A stretch of DNA of 32,877 nt from CAYWNK01 sp047639615 (GTDB lineage: Bacteria > Planctomycetota > UBA1135 > GCA-002686595): assembly GCA_047639615.1 (NCBI GenBank), contig JBLIOL010000015.1, positions 1-32,877 on the forward strand. The letters run 5' to 3'. How positions within the stretch are numbered: position 1 is the stretch's first letter; every line of letters starts with the position of its first letter. Under the pieces are notes generated by a model that saw only the letters and a list, made by a program, of their open reading frames with translations, ran no database searches and was not told the DNA's origin. Shown piece by piece: positions 15,010-23,471 of this stretch. Made by a program: the position numbers and the translations under genes.

Positions 15010-17121
15010 CTACTTCTTCCACTCGGAGGAGATCTTGCCGAACAGCTTGTTCTTCTTGTCCACCAGCTGGACCTCCACCTCGGTCATGCCGGCCTTGATG
15101 GGCAGGGCCAGATCGTAGGGGAACCAAGCAGCTTTGTAGCCCTTCTTGGGGTCCCGCTTGACGTTGTAGATGTCGTCTTGGGAGATCAGCATGGGCATCT
15201 TCTTGCCCTTTCCGCCGCGCTTAGAGCCTGCCTTGCGCATGCTCACCTCGGGCTTGGGCACGCAGCCATAGGGCCGGCCGTAGTGCTCGCCCCCGCGGCC
15301 GGTGATGACCACGCTTTGACCGTCTACGATCAACTCGCTGCCGTTCACTTCCGTGTTGAAGTCGAAGCCAAAGGGCGCGCCGATCTTCACGTCCACGGTG
15401 GTGCCCTCGGAAACAGCGTAGGAGACGCTGGATCCAGGCAGGATCAAGGCCTTCATCTGTTGGCGCTTCTTGCCCTTGCGCAGGATGCCGAAGTAGAGCT
15501 TGTAGACCCCGATCGGGACCTCCACCTCACGCCCCTTGGCCGCAGCCAGATCAAAGAAGGAGTTCTCGTAGGCCTGGCTTCCTTGCACGATCACGAAGCT
15601 GGGCTTGATGCCCTTGACGTCGAGCTTGAGGAAACCCGTGCGCACGGCGCTGGGAGTAGCACTCAGGGTGCTGCCGCCGTTCTGTGCCTCGAGCTTGTAC
15701 CAGGCATCACCGATCTTGGTGAACTCGCTCCAGGGCTGGGCGCGTTCGGATTCGCCGATCACGATCGAGTCCATCTCCGGCTGGAAAGCGCCCGAGACGA
15801 GACCGATGTGTGCCCATGACTGTGGCTTGCCGCCGTAGATGCCGTCCATGTCCTCGTCGATCACGCGCACGGGAGTGCCGTTGATATCGCCCACCATGGA
15901 GCCTGCAGCCACCACGTAGATCGACATCTGCTCATCCTGGGGAGACAGGTTGAGCTCGGTGTTCTGGTAGGTGTCGGTGGTGTTTCCGATCACCGCCAAG
16001 AAGCCGGTCTTGCGCGCTTCTGCGCCGGTGCCAATATTCGCCTCGATCAAGGTCGGTGAACCGCGCAGAGGGATGTCTACATCCGTGGCGCCATCGCCAT
16101 CCACGTCCACGCCGACCTTCGCCGAACCGGTGCGAATCGCGCGCAGGGCAAAATCAGTCATGCGGCCCACGGCCGACTTCGAGTCCTTCTTCTGCAGGTT
16201 GATCGCACCCCAGATCGGATAGTGATCGTCAAGGAAGTAGTTAGGCCGCAGGAAGGTGTCGTATTCCTCGAGCCCTTCAAAGGTCATGCTGGCGTTGACC
16301 GCTCCAGCCCCTCCGGCAGCGGATCCGGCAGCGGCTCCGGCGGGAGCACCAGGTCCAGCGCCTTCGGCGCCGGCCGCCGCCTTCGTCGGTCCGAAGCCAA
16401 GGCCCTGCAGCGCCGTCAGGCGCGAGCGCGTGGTCTTGTAGACACTGTCCTCAAGCCCGACGGACTTGCGCGCCTCACAGCCTTTGCGGAAGTACTCCTC
16501 CGCCTTGACGAAGTCCGCATCACGACCACGGTAATGATCGTCATAGCACTGACCCGCTAAGAGATATGCGCGCGAGGTGTAGAACTTGTCGCCCGTCGCT
16601 GCGAACAGAGTCGCCATCCCAGCCAGGTTGACGCCCACGGCGCCCAAGGCCTTGCGATCGCCGCCCTTATCGGTGATCTCGCGGAAGCGCGTGATGGCCT
16701 TGCCGTAGTCAGCCTTCAGCTTGAAGCGGTCGCGCTTACGCGGTCCGTCCAGCAGCGAGAAGTAGACTTCGATCTGATCCACGAAGTCCGTGCGGCGCAC
16801 GGTGTTCCATGTGTTGCGCAGGGCGTTCATGCGCTCGTAGAGCGCATCGTTCGGCCGGGTGGCGATGTTCTCGGCAGTCTCGATAACCCACTCCACCACC
16901 TCATCGGGGTACTCCCGGAAGAGCTTCTCCAGGGTGGTCTTGGAGTTGATCTTGGTGGCCTGAATGAACTTCGTGCGGAAGTCACTGCGCCGATCAGCGC
17001 GCGCGCTCTCGGCCTCAGGGCCGGAGTCCCGGGCGCTGCCAGCCGTAGCGCTAGAAGCACCGGCCAGGGGCAGAAGGAGCAGGCTGCAGGCGAGAAGAGT
17101 CGATCGAGTAGGGAGTGTCAT
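15010..17121 (-). CDS. Large secreted protein of unknown function with an EF-hand-like loop
   Basis: 703 residues from ATG at 17121; an in-frame GTG at 17130 would add three residues. A Sec signal peptide fills the first 25-30 residues (basic start, L-L-L-L-P-L-A core). The N-terminal third is helical and charged with a tetratricopeptide feel (several Tyr/Ala-rich helices, including Y-L-L-A-G-Q-C-Y-D-D-H-Y). An Ala/Gly/Pro low-complexity linker occupies about 247-275. The C-terminal half is beta-rich; D-V-D-G-D-G-A-T-D starting at 339 looks like a calcium-binding (EF-hand/dockerin or FG-GAP type) loop, and D-E-D-M-D-G further on is a second acidic turn. No enzyme motif recognised. A large exported protein of this kind could be a substrate of the neighbouring secretion system; that is speculation. 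Confidence 0.8.
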   Translation of the reverse strand: MTLPTRSTLLACSLLLLPLAGASSATAGSARDSGPEAESARADRRSDFRTKFIQATKINSKTTLEKLFREYPDEVVEWVIETAENIATRPNDALYERMNALRNTWNTVRRTDFVDQIEVYFSLLDGPRKRDRFKLKADYGKAITRFREITDKGGDRKALGAVGVNLAGMATLFAATGDKFYTSRAYLLAGQCYDDHYRGRDADFVKAEEYFRKGCEARKSVGLEDSVYKTTRSRLTALQGLGFGPTKAAAGAEGAGPGAPAGAAAGSAAGGAGAVNASMTFEGLEEYDTFLRPNYFLDDHYPIWGAINLQKKDSKSAVGRMTDFALRAIRTGSAKVGVDVDGDGATDVDIPLRGSPTLIEANIGTGAEARKTGFLAVIGNTTDTYQNTELNLSPQDEQMSIYVVAAGSMVGDINGTPVRVIDEDMDGIYGGKPQSWAHIGLVSGAFQPEMDSIVIGESERAQPWSEFTKIGDAWYKLEAQNGGSTLSATPSAVRTGFLKLDVKGIKPSFVIVQGSQAYENSFFDLAAAKGREVEVPIGVYKLYFGILRKGKKRQQMKALILPGSSVSYAVSEGTTVDVKIGAPFGFDFNTEVNGSELIVDGQSVVITGRGGEHYGRPYGCVPKPEVSMRKAGSKRGGKGKKMPMLISQDDIYNVKRDPKKGYKAAWFPYDLALPIKAGMTEVEVQLVDKKNKLFGKISSEWKK

Positions 17122-17220
17122 GGCGCGCACCGTGGGGTCCGAATCGGGGGATCATCAGTCTAACCCGCGCCCCGCCCCACGAACACCCAGCCTTCTGGCC
17201 CACGCCGTAGGGCTAGTCCC

Positions 17221-18099
17221 CTAGGGCTTGCGCTTGGAGGCCTTCTTAAGGAACTCTTTCTCGCGCTTGCTGAGCGAGCCCAGGCCTTCTTTCTGAATCT
17301 TCACCAACAGATCGTCCACCTGAAGCTCCGCGGCGCGCTCGCGCTCCACCTTCAGCTCGGCGTTCTTCTCCTCAAGCTTGGCCACCGGGTCGCTCCAGAT
17401 CCAGCGGCGCTTGACCGTCAGGAAGCCGAATATCGCTCCGCCCAGGTGCACCCAATGCGCAACCCCATCGCCGCCTCCGTCGCGTAGACCCACCAGAATT
17501 CCAAAGAGATCCCCAGCGACAAGGAAGCCCACCAGGTACTTCAGCTTGACCGGGAACATGATCACGATCACGCGTGTATCGGGCGAGAGCACAGCGCAGG
17601 CGACCATGACACCAAGCACGCCGCCTGAAGCACCCACGGCGGGGATGCTTCCACCGGTGGCGAGGCTCACGATCAAGTGCAGCAAGCCGCCCACTAGCAC
17701 CGCCATGAGGTAGGCCACCAGGAAGCGTCGCGGGCCCACCTGCGCCTCCAGCATGGTGCCGAAGAAGTACAGCCCCAGCATGTTGAAGAGCAGGTGGCTG
17801 AGCCCGTTCAGGCTGTGCAGAAAGCCGTAGGTCAACAGCTGCCACACCGGCACGAGCGGCATCCAGTCCCTCCACAAGCCCGGGGCTAGCCCGAGCCCGT
17901 CCAACACGAAGCGGCGCACGCCATCGTCAAAGGACAGGAAGAAGGTCAGGAAGAAGATCACCACGTTGGTGAGGATCAGATGCTTGACCACAGGGGTAAG
18001 ACTGGGCATTCGCAGCCCTCCGCCCTGGCCGAAACCGCCGGAGTTGCCGCCGGGCTCGTACCCGCCGGAACCGTAGCCTTGTGAACCGCCTTGATTCAT
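17221..18099 (-). CDS. Rhomboid-family intramembrane serine protease
   Basis: 292 residues from ATG at 18099, which overlaps the folD stop by four bases (ATGA). The frame is open further upstream to 18393, but that part is antisense-like sequence inside folD. The N-terminal 30 residues are Gly/Gln/Tyr-rich and probably disordered. Six or so hydrophobic helices follow with rhomboid landmarks: His102 and Asn106 in H-L-L-F-N, the catalytic serine Ser158 in G-A-S-G-G, and the catalytic His218 in H-W-V-H-L-G-G. The C-terminus (about 238-292) is a charged coiled coil ending with S-L-S-K-R-E-K-E-F-L, a tail seen on rhomboids of several phyla. It cleaves transmembrane substrates in the inner membrane; the substrate is unknown. 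Confidence 0.9.
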   Translation of the reverse strand: MNQGGSQGYGSGGYEPGGNSGGFGQGGGLRMPSLTPVVKHLILTNVVIFFLTFFLSFDDGVRRFVLDGLGLAPGLWRDWMPLVPVWQLLTYGFLHSLNGLSHLLFNMLGLYFFGTMLEAQVGPRRFLVAYLMAVLVGGLLHLIVSLATGGSIPAVGASGGVLGVMVACAVLSPDTRVIVIMFPVKLKYLVGFLVAGDLFGILVGLRDGGGDGVAHWVHLGGAIFGFLTVKRRWIWSDPVAKLEEKNAELKVERERAAELQVDDLLVKIQKEGLGSLSKREKEFLKKASKRKP

Positions 18100-19004
18100 C
18101 CGGCGCTGGGCGCTCCGAGCAAGGAGGCAGGATCGATGCCCGCCGTGCGAGCGGCCGAATCCAAGGTGTTCTTGAGCAGCATGGCGATAGTCATGGGACC
18201 GATGCCCCCGGGCACGGGCGTGATCGCGCCAGCCACGGCGGCGGCGGGACCGAAGTCCACGTCCCCCACCAGCTTGCCGTCCTCGCCACGATTGATGCCC
18301 ACGTCCAACACGGTTGCTCCCGGTTTCACCCACTCGCCCTGCACCATGCGTGCACGGCCCACAGCTGCCACCAAGATGTCGGCAGACTGACAATGGCGAA
18401 TCAAGTCCACCTTAGGAGTTCGGCTGTGGCACAGGGTGACCGTCGCGTTTCGAGCCAGTGCCAGGCTCGCCAGAGGCTTCCCGACCAACATGGAGCGCCC
18501 GATGATCGTCACCTGGCGGCCCTCGATGGGGATCTCGTGACGGTCCAATAGCTCGATGCAACCGGCCGGTGTGCAGGGTCGGTGCCCGGGGGCACCGATC
18601 ACCAGGGCCGCCACGTTCTCGGCGGTAAGCCCGTCCACGTCCTTGCTCGGAGCTAGCTGCCTGAGCACCGCGTCCGCGTTGAGGCCCTTGGGTAGGGGCA
18701 ACTGCACCAGGATCCCGTGCACCGCAGGGTCCGCGCTGAGTCCAGCCACACACTCCTCGAGTTGCGCCTGGCTTGTGCTAGCCGGAAGCTTGACCGTGCC
18801 GACGTCAAAGCCAGCACCCGTGGCCGCGCGATCCTTGTTGCGCACATAGACCTCGCTGGCGGGATCCTCGCCCACCAGCACGACCCGCAGACCGGGGATC
18901 ACGCCCTGCTTCGCCAACTCCGCAGACGCGCTAGCGATCTCCGCGCGCAAGGCGAGAGCAGTGGCCTTTCCATCGAGGAGACGGGCGGTGGTTTCAGAAC
19001 TCAT
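18096..19004 (-). CDS. folD: Bifunctional methylenetetrahydrofolate dehydrogenase/cyclohydrolase
   Basis: 302 residues, normal FolD length. Interconverts 5,10-methylene-, 5,10-methenyl- and 10-formyl-tetrahydrofolate using NADP+, feeding purine and formyl-Met synthesis. Landmarks: Y-V-R-N-K with Tyr53 and the catalytic Lys57, the segment K-D-V-D-G-L, the cofactor-binding loop I-G-R-S-M-L-V-G-K-P, and the signature P-G-G-I-G-P-M-T near the C-terminus. ATG at 19004 lies 63 nt after the ccsA stop. Its stop overlaps the rhomboid gene start, so the pair is probably translated together although the functions are unrelated. Confidence 0.96.
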   Translation of the reverse strand: MSSETTARLLDGKATALALRAEIASASAELAKQGVIPGLRVVLVGEDPASEVYVRNKDRAATGAGFDVGTVKLPASTSQAQLEECVAGLSADPAVHGILVQLPLPKGLNADAVLRQLAPSKDVDGLTAENVAALVIGAPGHRPCTPAGCIELLDRHEIPIEGRQVTIIGRSMLVGKPLASLALARNATVTLCHSRTPKVDLIRHCQSADILVAAVGRARMVQGEWVKPGATVLDVGINRGEDGKLVGDVDFGPAAAVAGAITPVPGGIGPMTIAMLLKNTLDSAARTAGIDPASLLGAPSAG

Positions 19005-19067
19005 GGACGCGTGCGGGGAGAGGAATGGACTGAGGGAAACTGCGAACTCGAGGAATACGGGACGAGC

Positions 19068-21077
19068 CTACGCTCCGGCGGCCGCGCCGCCAGTGCTGGA
19101 ACGACCCAAGAAGTGCGCAACGCCAGCCAACAGAATGATCCCGCCCTCCATGACGTAGAAGGAATTCAACGCGCCCGCCACCCCATCGGTGAAGCCATAG
19201 CTGTGCAAGCCAACGCCCAGCAGGTTTACGCCCCACCAGGAGAAGGCCACAACCATGCCACCGAAGATGGTGCTGAGCACCAAGCCTAGATGCTTGATCA
19301 TGCCGGTCAGACGCGCATGCAAGATGGCGATTTGGATCAAGCAGATCAGCAAGGCACCGTTCTCCTTCGGATCCCACCCCCAGAAGCGGCCCCAGGACTC
19401 GTTCGCCCAGACGCCGCCGAGAATCGTACCGACCACGGAGAAGAGCAAGGCGAAGCACAGCACGCCGTACAAGGTGCGCAGCAGATCGCGCATGGCCTTA
19501 GGGTTCGTACGCTTCTTGCCGAACGCCCACATCACGAGCCACACATGGGCCAGTGCCGAAGCCAAGAGACCGGCCGCATACCCGAGAGTAATGCAGGTCA
19601 CATGGGTGGCGAGCCAGAAGTTTGTGTCCAACACCGCTACCAAGCTCGGCATGGTGTCGCCCGCGGTGGCCGCTTCCTTGAGCTCGTACTTGCCCGCCAG
19701 GAACATGCCCATCAGGCCCAGCACAACAACCACGGAAAGGGCCATGCGCTTGGGGTTCAGCTTCTCCGCAATCATGCCCACCAGCACGGCGCTAGCCGTG
19801 ATGAAGAGGATCGTCTCGTAGAGCGTGCTCACGGGCGGACGGCTGCGCAGGATGCAGCGCATCACGATGCCAGCGACCAGGAATAGCTCAGCGAGAATCG
19901 CAGGCCCCCAGATCCCCATCAGCAGGAACTTCCCAGGCTTCACCATCCAACTGATGGCGCACATGAGGAAGGCCAGGCCGAAGAGCAGCAGAGACTTGTA
20001 GAAATAGTCGACCGCGTAGAAGGAGCGCTCCATGGACACCTTCGAGTACTCGCCACGAGCTTCCGCTCGTGCCGCCAGGGACCCGTTGGCCGCCTGCAGT
20101 GCGGCGGTGAAGGCCTTCGCGTCCTGCTTGCTCTGCTCGACCTCCTGAAGCTTGGTCAAGGAATCCAGCAGGCTGGCTGCAGCAGGATCACCATCGACGG
20201 CGAGCGCCATCACGGCACCCGCATCGAGCCACTCAGCGCTTTCCGCATCCTGCGCCGGAGGAAACAGCCCCAAGCCACCGCTGACCATTTGAATCAGTCG
20301 CTCCAGTTGGTCGGCTAGACGCACCAACTGCTCCTGATCACGCACGGCCGCCTCATCCTTGTTCCGCAGGGAATCGAAGAGCGCCATCAACTCCGGTGCC
20401 TTGGCGACCACCTGGGCAGCACCCGTGCCGCCCTCGGGCCAAAGCGCCCGCATGCTTTCGCAGGAGTCCAAGCTCAAGTCCGCACTTGCGAAGGACAAGG
20501 TCATGCTCAGGCTCTCGTAGTCTGTCAGGTTGCGCCAAAGGCCCATCACCTGGCGGTCTTCGCGGCCTAGTTTGATCCTGGCCTGCTCCTTCTCGTAGAT
20601 CTTGACCGCCTTCGCGCGCAGTGCCTCACGACCCTGGGCTAGCTCCTCGTAGGAGAACCAGGCGCGACGCTTCATCTTGGCGCCCACCCCAATAGATGTC
20701 ACCAGGTCCCAGTCATCGACCTTGAAGCACGCATAGTGCCCGGCCTGCCCAGGAAAGAGCATCAAGTCCAGCAGCCACCCCATGGCGTCCAGCTTGTCCT
20801 CGGGGGCTAGGCCCTCGACCTTCAAGCTGCGCTTGCCGTTCATCTTCAGCAAGCGGAAACCTGCCACTGTGGAGAGCGGCTTGATCCGGCCGGATTCCTG
20901 CACAGGCAAGGAACCCGCCAGGTCTAGCATCTCCTGCGTGTAGCTGAAGCTGCGGCTCTCATGGTCGTGGTCGTGGTCGTGCTCCGCCTGAGCGAAGAGC
21001 GAGCCCCCCAAGCCAAGACAGGCCGCCAGAATCAGGAGTAGACCGCGGGGGCCACGTTGTGAATGTAGTTGTTTCAT
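19068..21077 (-). CDS. ccsA: System II cytochrome c biogenesis protein CcsA/ResC, N-terminally extended
   Basis: 669 residues, about twice the core CcsA length. Delivers haem to the outside of the inner membrane and, with ResB, attaches it to CxxCH apocytochromes. A signal-like hydrophobic segment starts the protein, followed by a His/Asp repeat (about 32-39). Next comes the extension typical of some phyla, with S-G-R-I-K-P-L-S-T (about 61-69), a helical periplasmic part, then a hydrophobic C-terminal CcsA domain from about residue 350. The haem-handling WWD motif W-G-R-F-W-G-W-D-P-K-E is at 562-572. Conserved histidines occur in T-H-V-T-C and in G-L-H-S-Y-G. Starts 4 nt after the resB stop, so the two are co-transcribed. 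Confidence 0.92.
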   Translation of the reverse strand: MKQLHSQRGPRGLLLILAACLGLGGSLFAQAEHDHDHDHESRSFSYTQEMLDLAGSLPVQESGRIKPLSTVAGFRLLKMNGKRSLKVEGLAPEDKLDAMGWLLDLMLFPGQAGHYACFKVDDWDLVTSIGVGAKMKRRAWFSYEELAQGREALRAKAVKIYEKEQARIKLGREDRQVMGLWRNLTDYESLSMTLSFASADLSLDSCESMRALWPEGGTGAAQVVAKAPELMALFDSLRNKDEAAVRDQEQLVRLADQLERLIQMVSGGLGLFPPAQDAESAEWLDAGAVMALAVDGDPAAASLLDSLTKLQEVEQSKQDAKAFTAALQAANGSLAARAEARGEYSKVSMERSFYAVDYFYKSLLLFGLAFLMCAISWMVKPGKFLLMGIWGPAILAELFLVAGIVMRCILRSRPPVSTLYETILFITASAVLVGMIAEKLNPKRMALSVVVVLGLMGMFLAGKYELKEAATAGDTMPSLVAVLDTNFWLATHVTCITLGYAAGLLASALAHVWLVMWAFGKKRTNPKAMRDLLRTLYGVLCFALLFSVVGTILGGVWANESWGRFWGWDPKENGALLICLIQIAILHARLTGMIKHLGLVLSTIFGGMVVAFSWWGVNLLGVGLHSYGFTDGVAGALNSFYVMEGGIILLAGVAHFLGRSSTGGAAAGA

Positions 21078-21081
21078 AGCT

Positions 21082-22284
21082 CTACGCTCCTTGCTCCTCT
21101 GCTTCCTTCAGACGTGCGCGACTCTGGCTGCCGATGTAGCCAGCCAAGCGATAGCCGAAGGCTATCAGCATGCCGATAAAAATCACCCAGCAGGCATATT
21201 CTGGCCATTGGTCAGAGGGGTTCTCCACCACCGAGAAGGTCGAGAATAGAGGCGCATTCGGCCCCGCACCCTGGGGTCCCCAGCCGGACTGGAAGAGGAT
21301 CAAGCCCTTATAGCGCAAGGGGTTGTTCATCCAGATGTGCACGGGGGTTTCCTCCCCATCTTCAATGCGCAGAATGTCGCTAGAAAAGGAGGCCGCCATG
21401 CTGGTGCGTGCGTGATCCTCCTTCTCGAAGTCCACTAGGCGCACTTCGAAGGGCATGTTGATGCGCGTGTGGCGCAGCTTGATCGCCCAGCGCTTGCCGC
21501 CGGCCTCAAAGACCCACGGATGGTTGGCCACGCTCCAGAGGATGCCCTCCTGCACGCGACCGCTAGACCGATCCATGGCGCTCACATACATGGCTGCCAG
21601 GTTCTGCTCGTTTTCCTTTTCCTTGGTCTGTGGCACGACCGTATAGCCGTCCACTGCGGGCAAGGCGTACTGCCCACCCATCCCAGCAGCGACGACCCGC
21701 GCGTTCGGCACGAAGATGCGCAGGGTCAGGGCCAAGGGCAAATCCTCGGCACTCATCTCGCGCTTATCCTCCCCGTTCAGGTGCATGAACTCCGAACCGG
21801 GGATGAGCCACTCCTGGTAATCCTCCGTCTCCGTGACGTCGTAGACGGCGATCTCCCAGTCGTGATAGTGCACGTACTCCGAGCTGCTATCACCCTCGTA
21901 CAAGGTCAGGTACCCGTCGGAGCTGTAGTACTCCTTGACCAAGCCAGCCAAGAGCAGAAACACGATGCCGATGTGCACCACGATCACTCCTGCGGTGCGC
22001 CAGCTGCGCTTGATGCGGTAGAGGCCGCCCAGGAAGAGGTTGACCGCTAGGACAGCCATCAAGGTCATGGCGCCCGGCAAGGGCACCACCAACGGTCCTG
22101 CCGGCTGCAGAATCAGCCAGGATCCAAAGTAGGTGTTCACAGAGTCGTACAGACCGTGCTCCACCTGATCCAAGGTGCCTAGGAAGGTCACCACTGCCAT
22201 CAGCAGCAGGATTACTACCGCCAGCTTCTGCGAGGAGAGCACGTCCAAGCCCTGCTCCAGGATATTCTTGCGTTCGACAGCCAT
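21082..22284 (-). CDS. resB: System II cytochrome c biogenesis protein ResB/Ccs1
   Basis: 400 residues. Partner of CcsA in haem attachment to c-type cytochromes. Layout matches ResB: a cytoplasmic start, a hydrophobic helix with V-T-F-L-G-T-L, two more helices around 70-120 (including V-I-V-V-H-I-G-I-V-F-L-L, whose His is a candidate haem ligand), a large periplasmic domain (about 125-355), and a last helix near 360-385. In the periplasmic part N-N-P-L-R-Y-K-G-L-I-L-F-Q-S matches the ResB consensus. ATG at 22284 follows directly on the TAG of the lipoprotein gene with no spacer. The tight packing of lipoprotein, resB and ccsA suggests one operon. Confidence 0.92.
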   Translation of the reverse strand: MAVERKNILEQGLDVLSSQKLAVVILLLMAVVTFLGTLDQVEHGLYDSVNTYFGSWLILQPAGPLVVPLPGAMTLMAVLAVNLFLGGLYRIKRSWRTAGVIVVHIGIVFLLLAGLVKEYYSSDGYLTLYEGDSSSEYVHYHDWEIAVYDVTETEDYQEWLIPGSEFMHLNGEDKREMSAEDLPLALTLRIFVPNARVVAAGMGGQYALPAVDGYTVVPQTKEKENEQNLAAMYVSAMDRSSGRVQEGILWSVANHPWVFEAGGKRWAIKLRHTRINMPFEVRLVDFEKEDHARTSMAASFSSDILRIEDGEETPVHIWMNNPLRYKGLILFQSGWGPQGAGPNAPLFSTFSVVENPSDQWPEYACWVIFIGMLIAFGYRLAGYIGSQSRARLKEAEEQGA

Positions 22285-23463
22285 CTAGATGCCCTCCACG
22301 ATGCTTGCAGCGAAATTCACGAAAGCGTCGCGCCTCTCGGCCACCGCGCCCGCCGGTCCGATCAACTTGACCGTCACCGCCTTATCCGGAAGCAGCACGA
22401 TGGTGGCCATCAGGCCTTGGGCTGCGGCGTCCTCGCCGTTCATGCCCTTGAAGTCGCCGGTGCCGTCAACCAGCGGTGCCTGCTGGCCGAGGATCGGGAT
22501 GTGAGTCAGGTTGGCTACGCCATCGGCGCCGATCTCCGGCTTGCCGATCTGCTTGAGCCAGCGGTTGAGGTTGCCCAGCACGCCGCCGCCGGTACCGCCG
22601 AGCACACTGATGTAGCACTCGACCCCGTCGCCCGCGTCGTAGTTCACGAGGCGCATGGTCTTCGGCGCAGTCTTGCTCCAAGTCTCCGGAGCAGTCCAGT
22701 TCAAGCCGCCGTCGGCGGGGCCCTGAGGACCCGAATTGCCGGAGGGAGCGGCTCCCGAGTCTGACGAGGGAGGAGTGATATCCAGCGATGCGCAGAGTGC
22801 CAGGAAGCGCGGTAGTTCCGCGTCTACCAGATCCGTGGGACCGGTCATCTTCACGAATAAGGTGAAGCCCGGCATGGTGTGAATCAGGCCGACCAACTTG
22901 GCGCCGCTGACCACAGCCGCCTCCATGTTGCGGTAGTCGCCCTCGACCTCAACAAAGGGAGCAGGCCTGAGGGACAAGGGGTGCATCGGTAGGGCCGCCA
23001 CCGCCTCGGCGCTGATCGGCGGTTGGCCCACCTGATCGCGCCAGCGGTTGACGTTGGCCACCAAGCCCCCGCCATCTCCGCCCATGGCGACGGCGTAGCA
23101 TTCCACGCCAGGCGCGGCATCGATGCTGAAGTCGGCGATCCTCAGATTCGAGCGCGGGGGCACGCTCGTCCAACCCTCAGGAATATCCCAAGCAAAGCCC
23201 GAGGCATTGCCTCCGCTCGCACTCGAGGGAGTGGCCTGGGCCTCCGCACGCAAGCGCGCGCCAGACTCAAAACGCTCGCGGCTAGTAACCCCGGGCCGGG
23301 CGCGCCCGTCCCCCGTGGCTACCGTCCGGCGTTTGTGGATATCACCCGGTCCGTCGGCATCGCTGCACCCGGTCAAGCCTCCGCAAAGGGTCCAAAGGCT
23401 CAGCGCCAGAAGCGCACGGGAAGGTCGTTTCCTAAATTGTCTCAACATGTTCGATCCGGCCAT
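22285..23463 (-). CDS. Lipoprotein with a duplicated domain, linked to resB/ccsA
   Basis: 392 residues. The lipobox L-T-G-C places the lipidated cysteine at residue 33 after a hydrophobic stretch. After a disordered linker, two similar domains follow (about 90-230 and 255-392). Each starts with a W-x-x-P-E-x-W pattern, then V-E-C-Y with a single Cys, then a Gly-rich turn (G-G-D-G-G-G or G-G-T-G-G-G), then N-x-N-R-W and Q-x-G-x-P. The two halves are separated by a Ser/Gly/Pro linker. I do not recognise the family. It sits with no gap before resB, so a role in cytochrome c maturation or in an envelope process needing c-type cytochromes is a reasonable guess. ATG at 23463; ATG at 23448 is an alternative. 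Confidence 0.82.
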   Translation of the reverse strand: MAGSNMLRQFRKRPSRALLALSLWTLCGGLTGCSDADGPGDIHKRRTVATGDGRARPGVTSRERFESGARLRAEAQATPSSASGGNASGFAWDIPEGWTSVPPRSNLRIADFSIDAAPGVECYAVAMGGDGGGLVANVNRWRDQVGQPPISAEAVAALPMHPLSLRPAPFVEVEGDYRNMEAAVVSGAKLVGLIHTMPGFTLFVKMTGPTDLVDAELPRFLALCASLDITPPSSDSGAAPSGNSGPQGPADGGLNWTAPETWSKTAPKTMRLVNYDAGDGVECYISVLGGTGGGVLGNLNRWLKQIGKPEIGADGVANLTHIPILGQQAPLVDGTGDFKGMNGEDAAAQGLMATIVLLPDKAVTVKLIGPAGAVAERRDAFVNFAASIVEGI

Positions 23464-23471
23464 GAATGGGC

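Noticed and set aside
18100..18393. N-terminal extension of the rhomboid protein into folD
   Set aside because: The extra residues are Arg/Gly/His-rich antisense-like sequence within folD; the ATG at 18099 with the ATGA overlap is the natural start.
20940..20985. CRISPR-like or microsatellite array
   Set aside because: Only about three copies of a 6-base unit inside ccsA, encoding the His/Asp segment; too short for an array.
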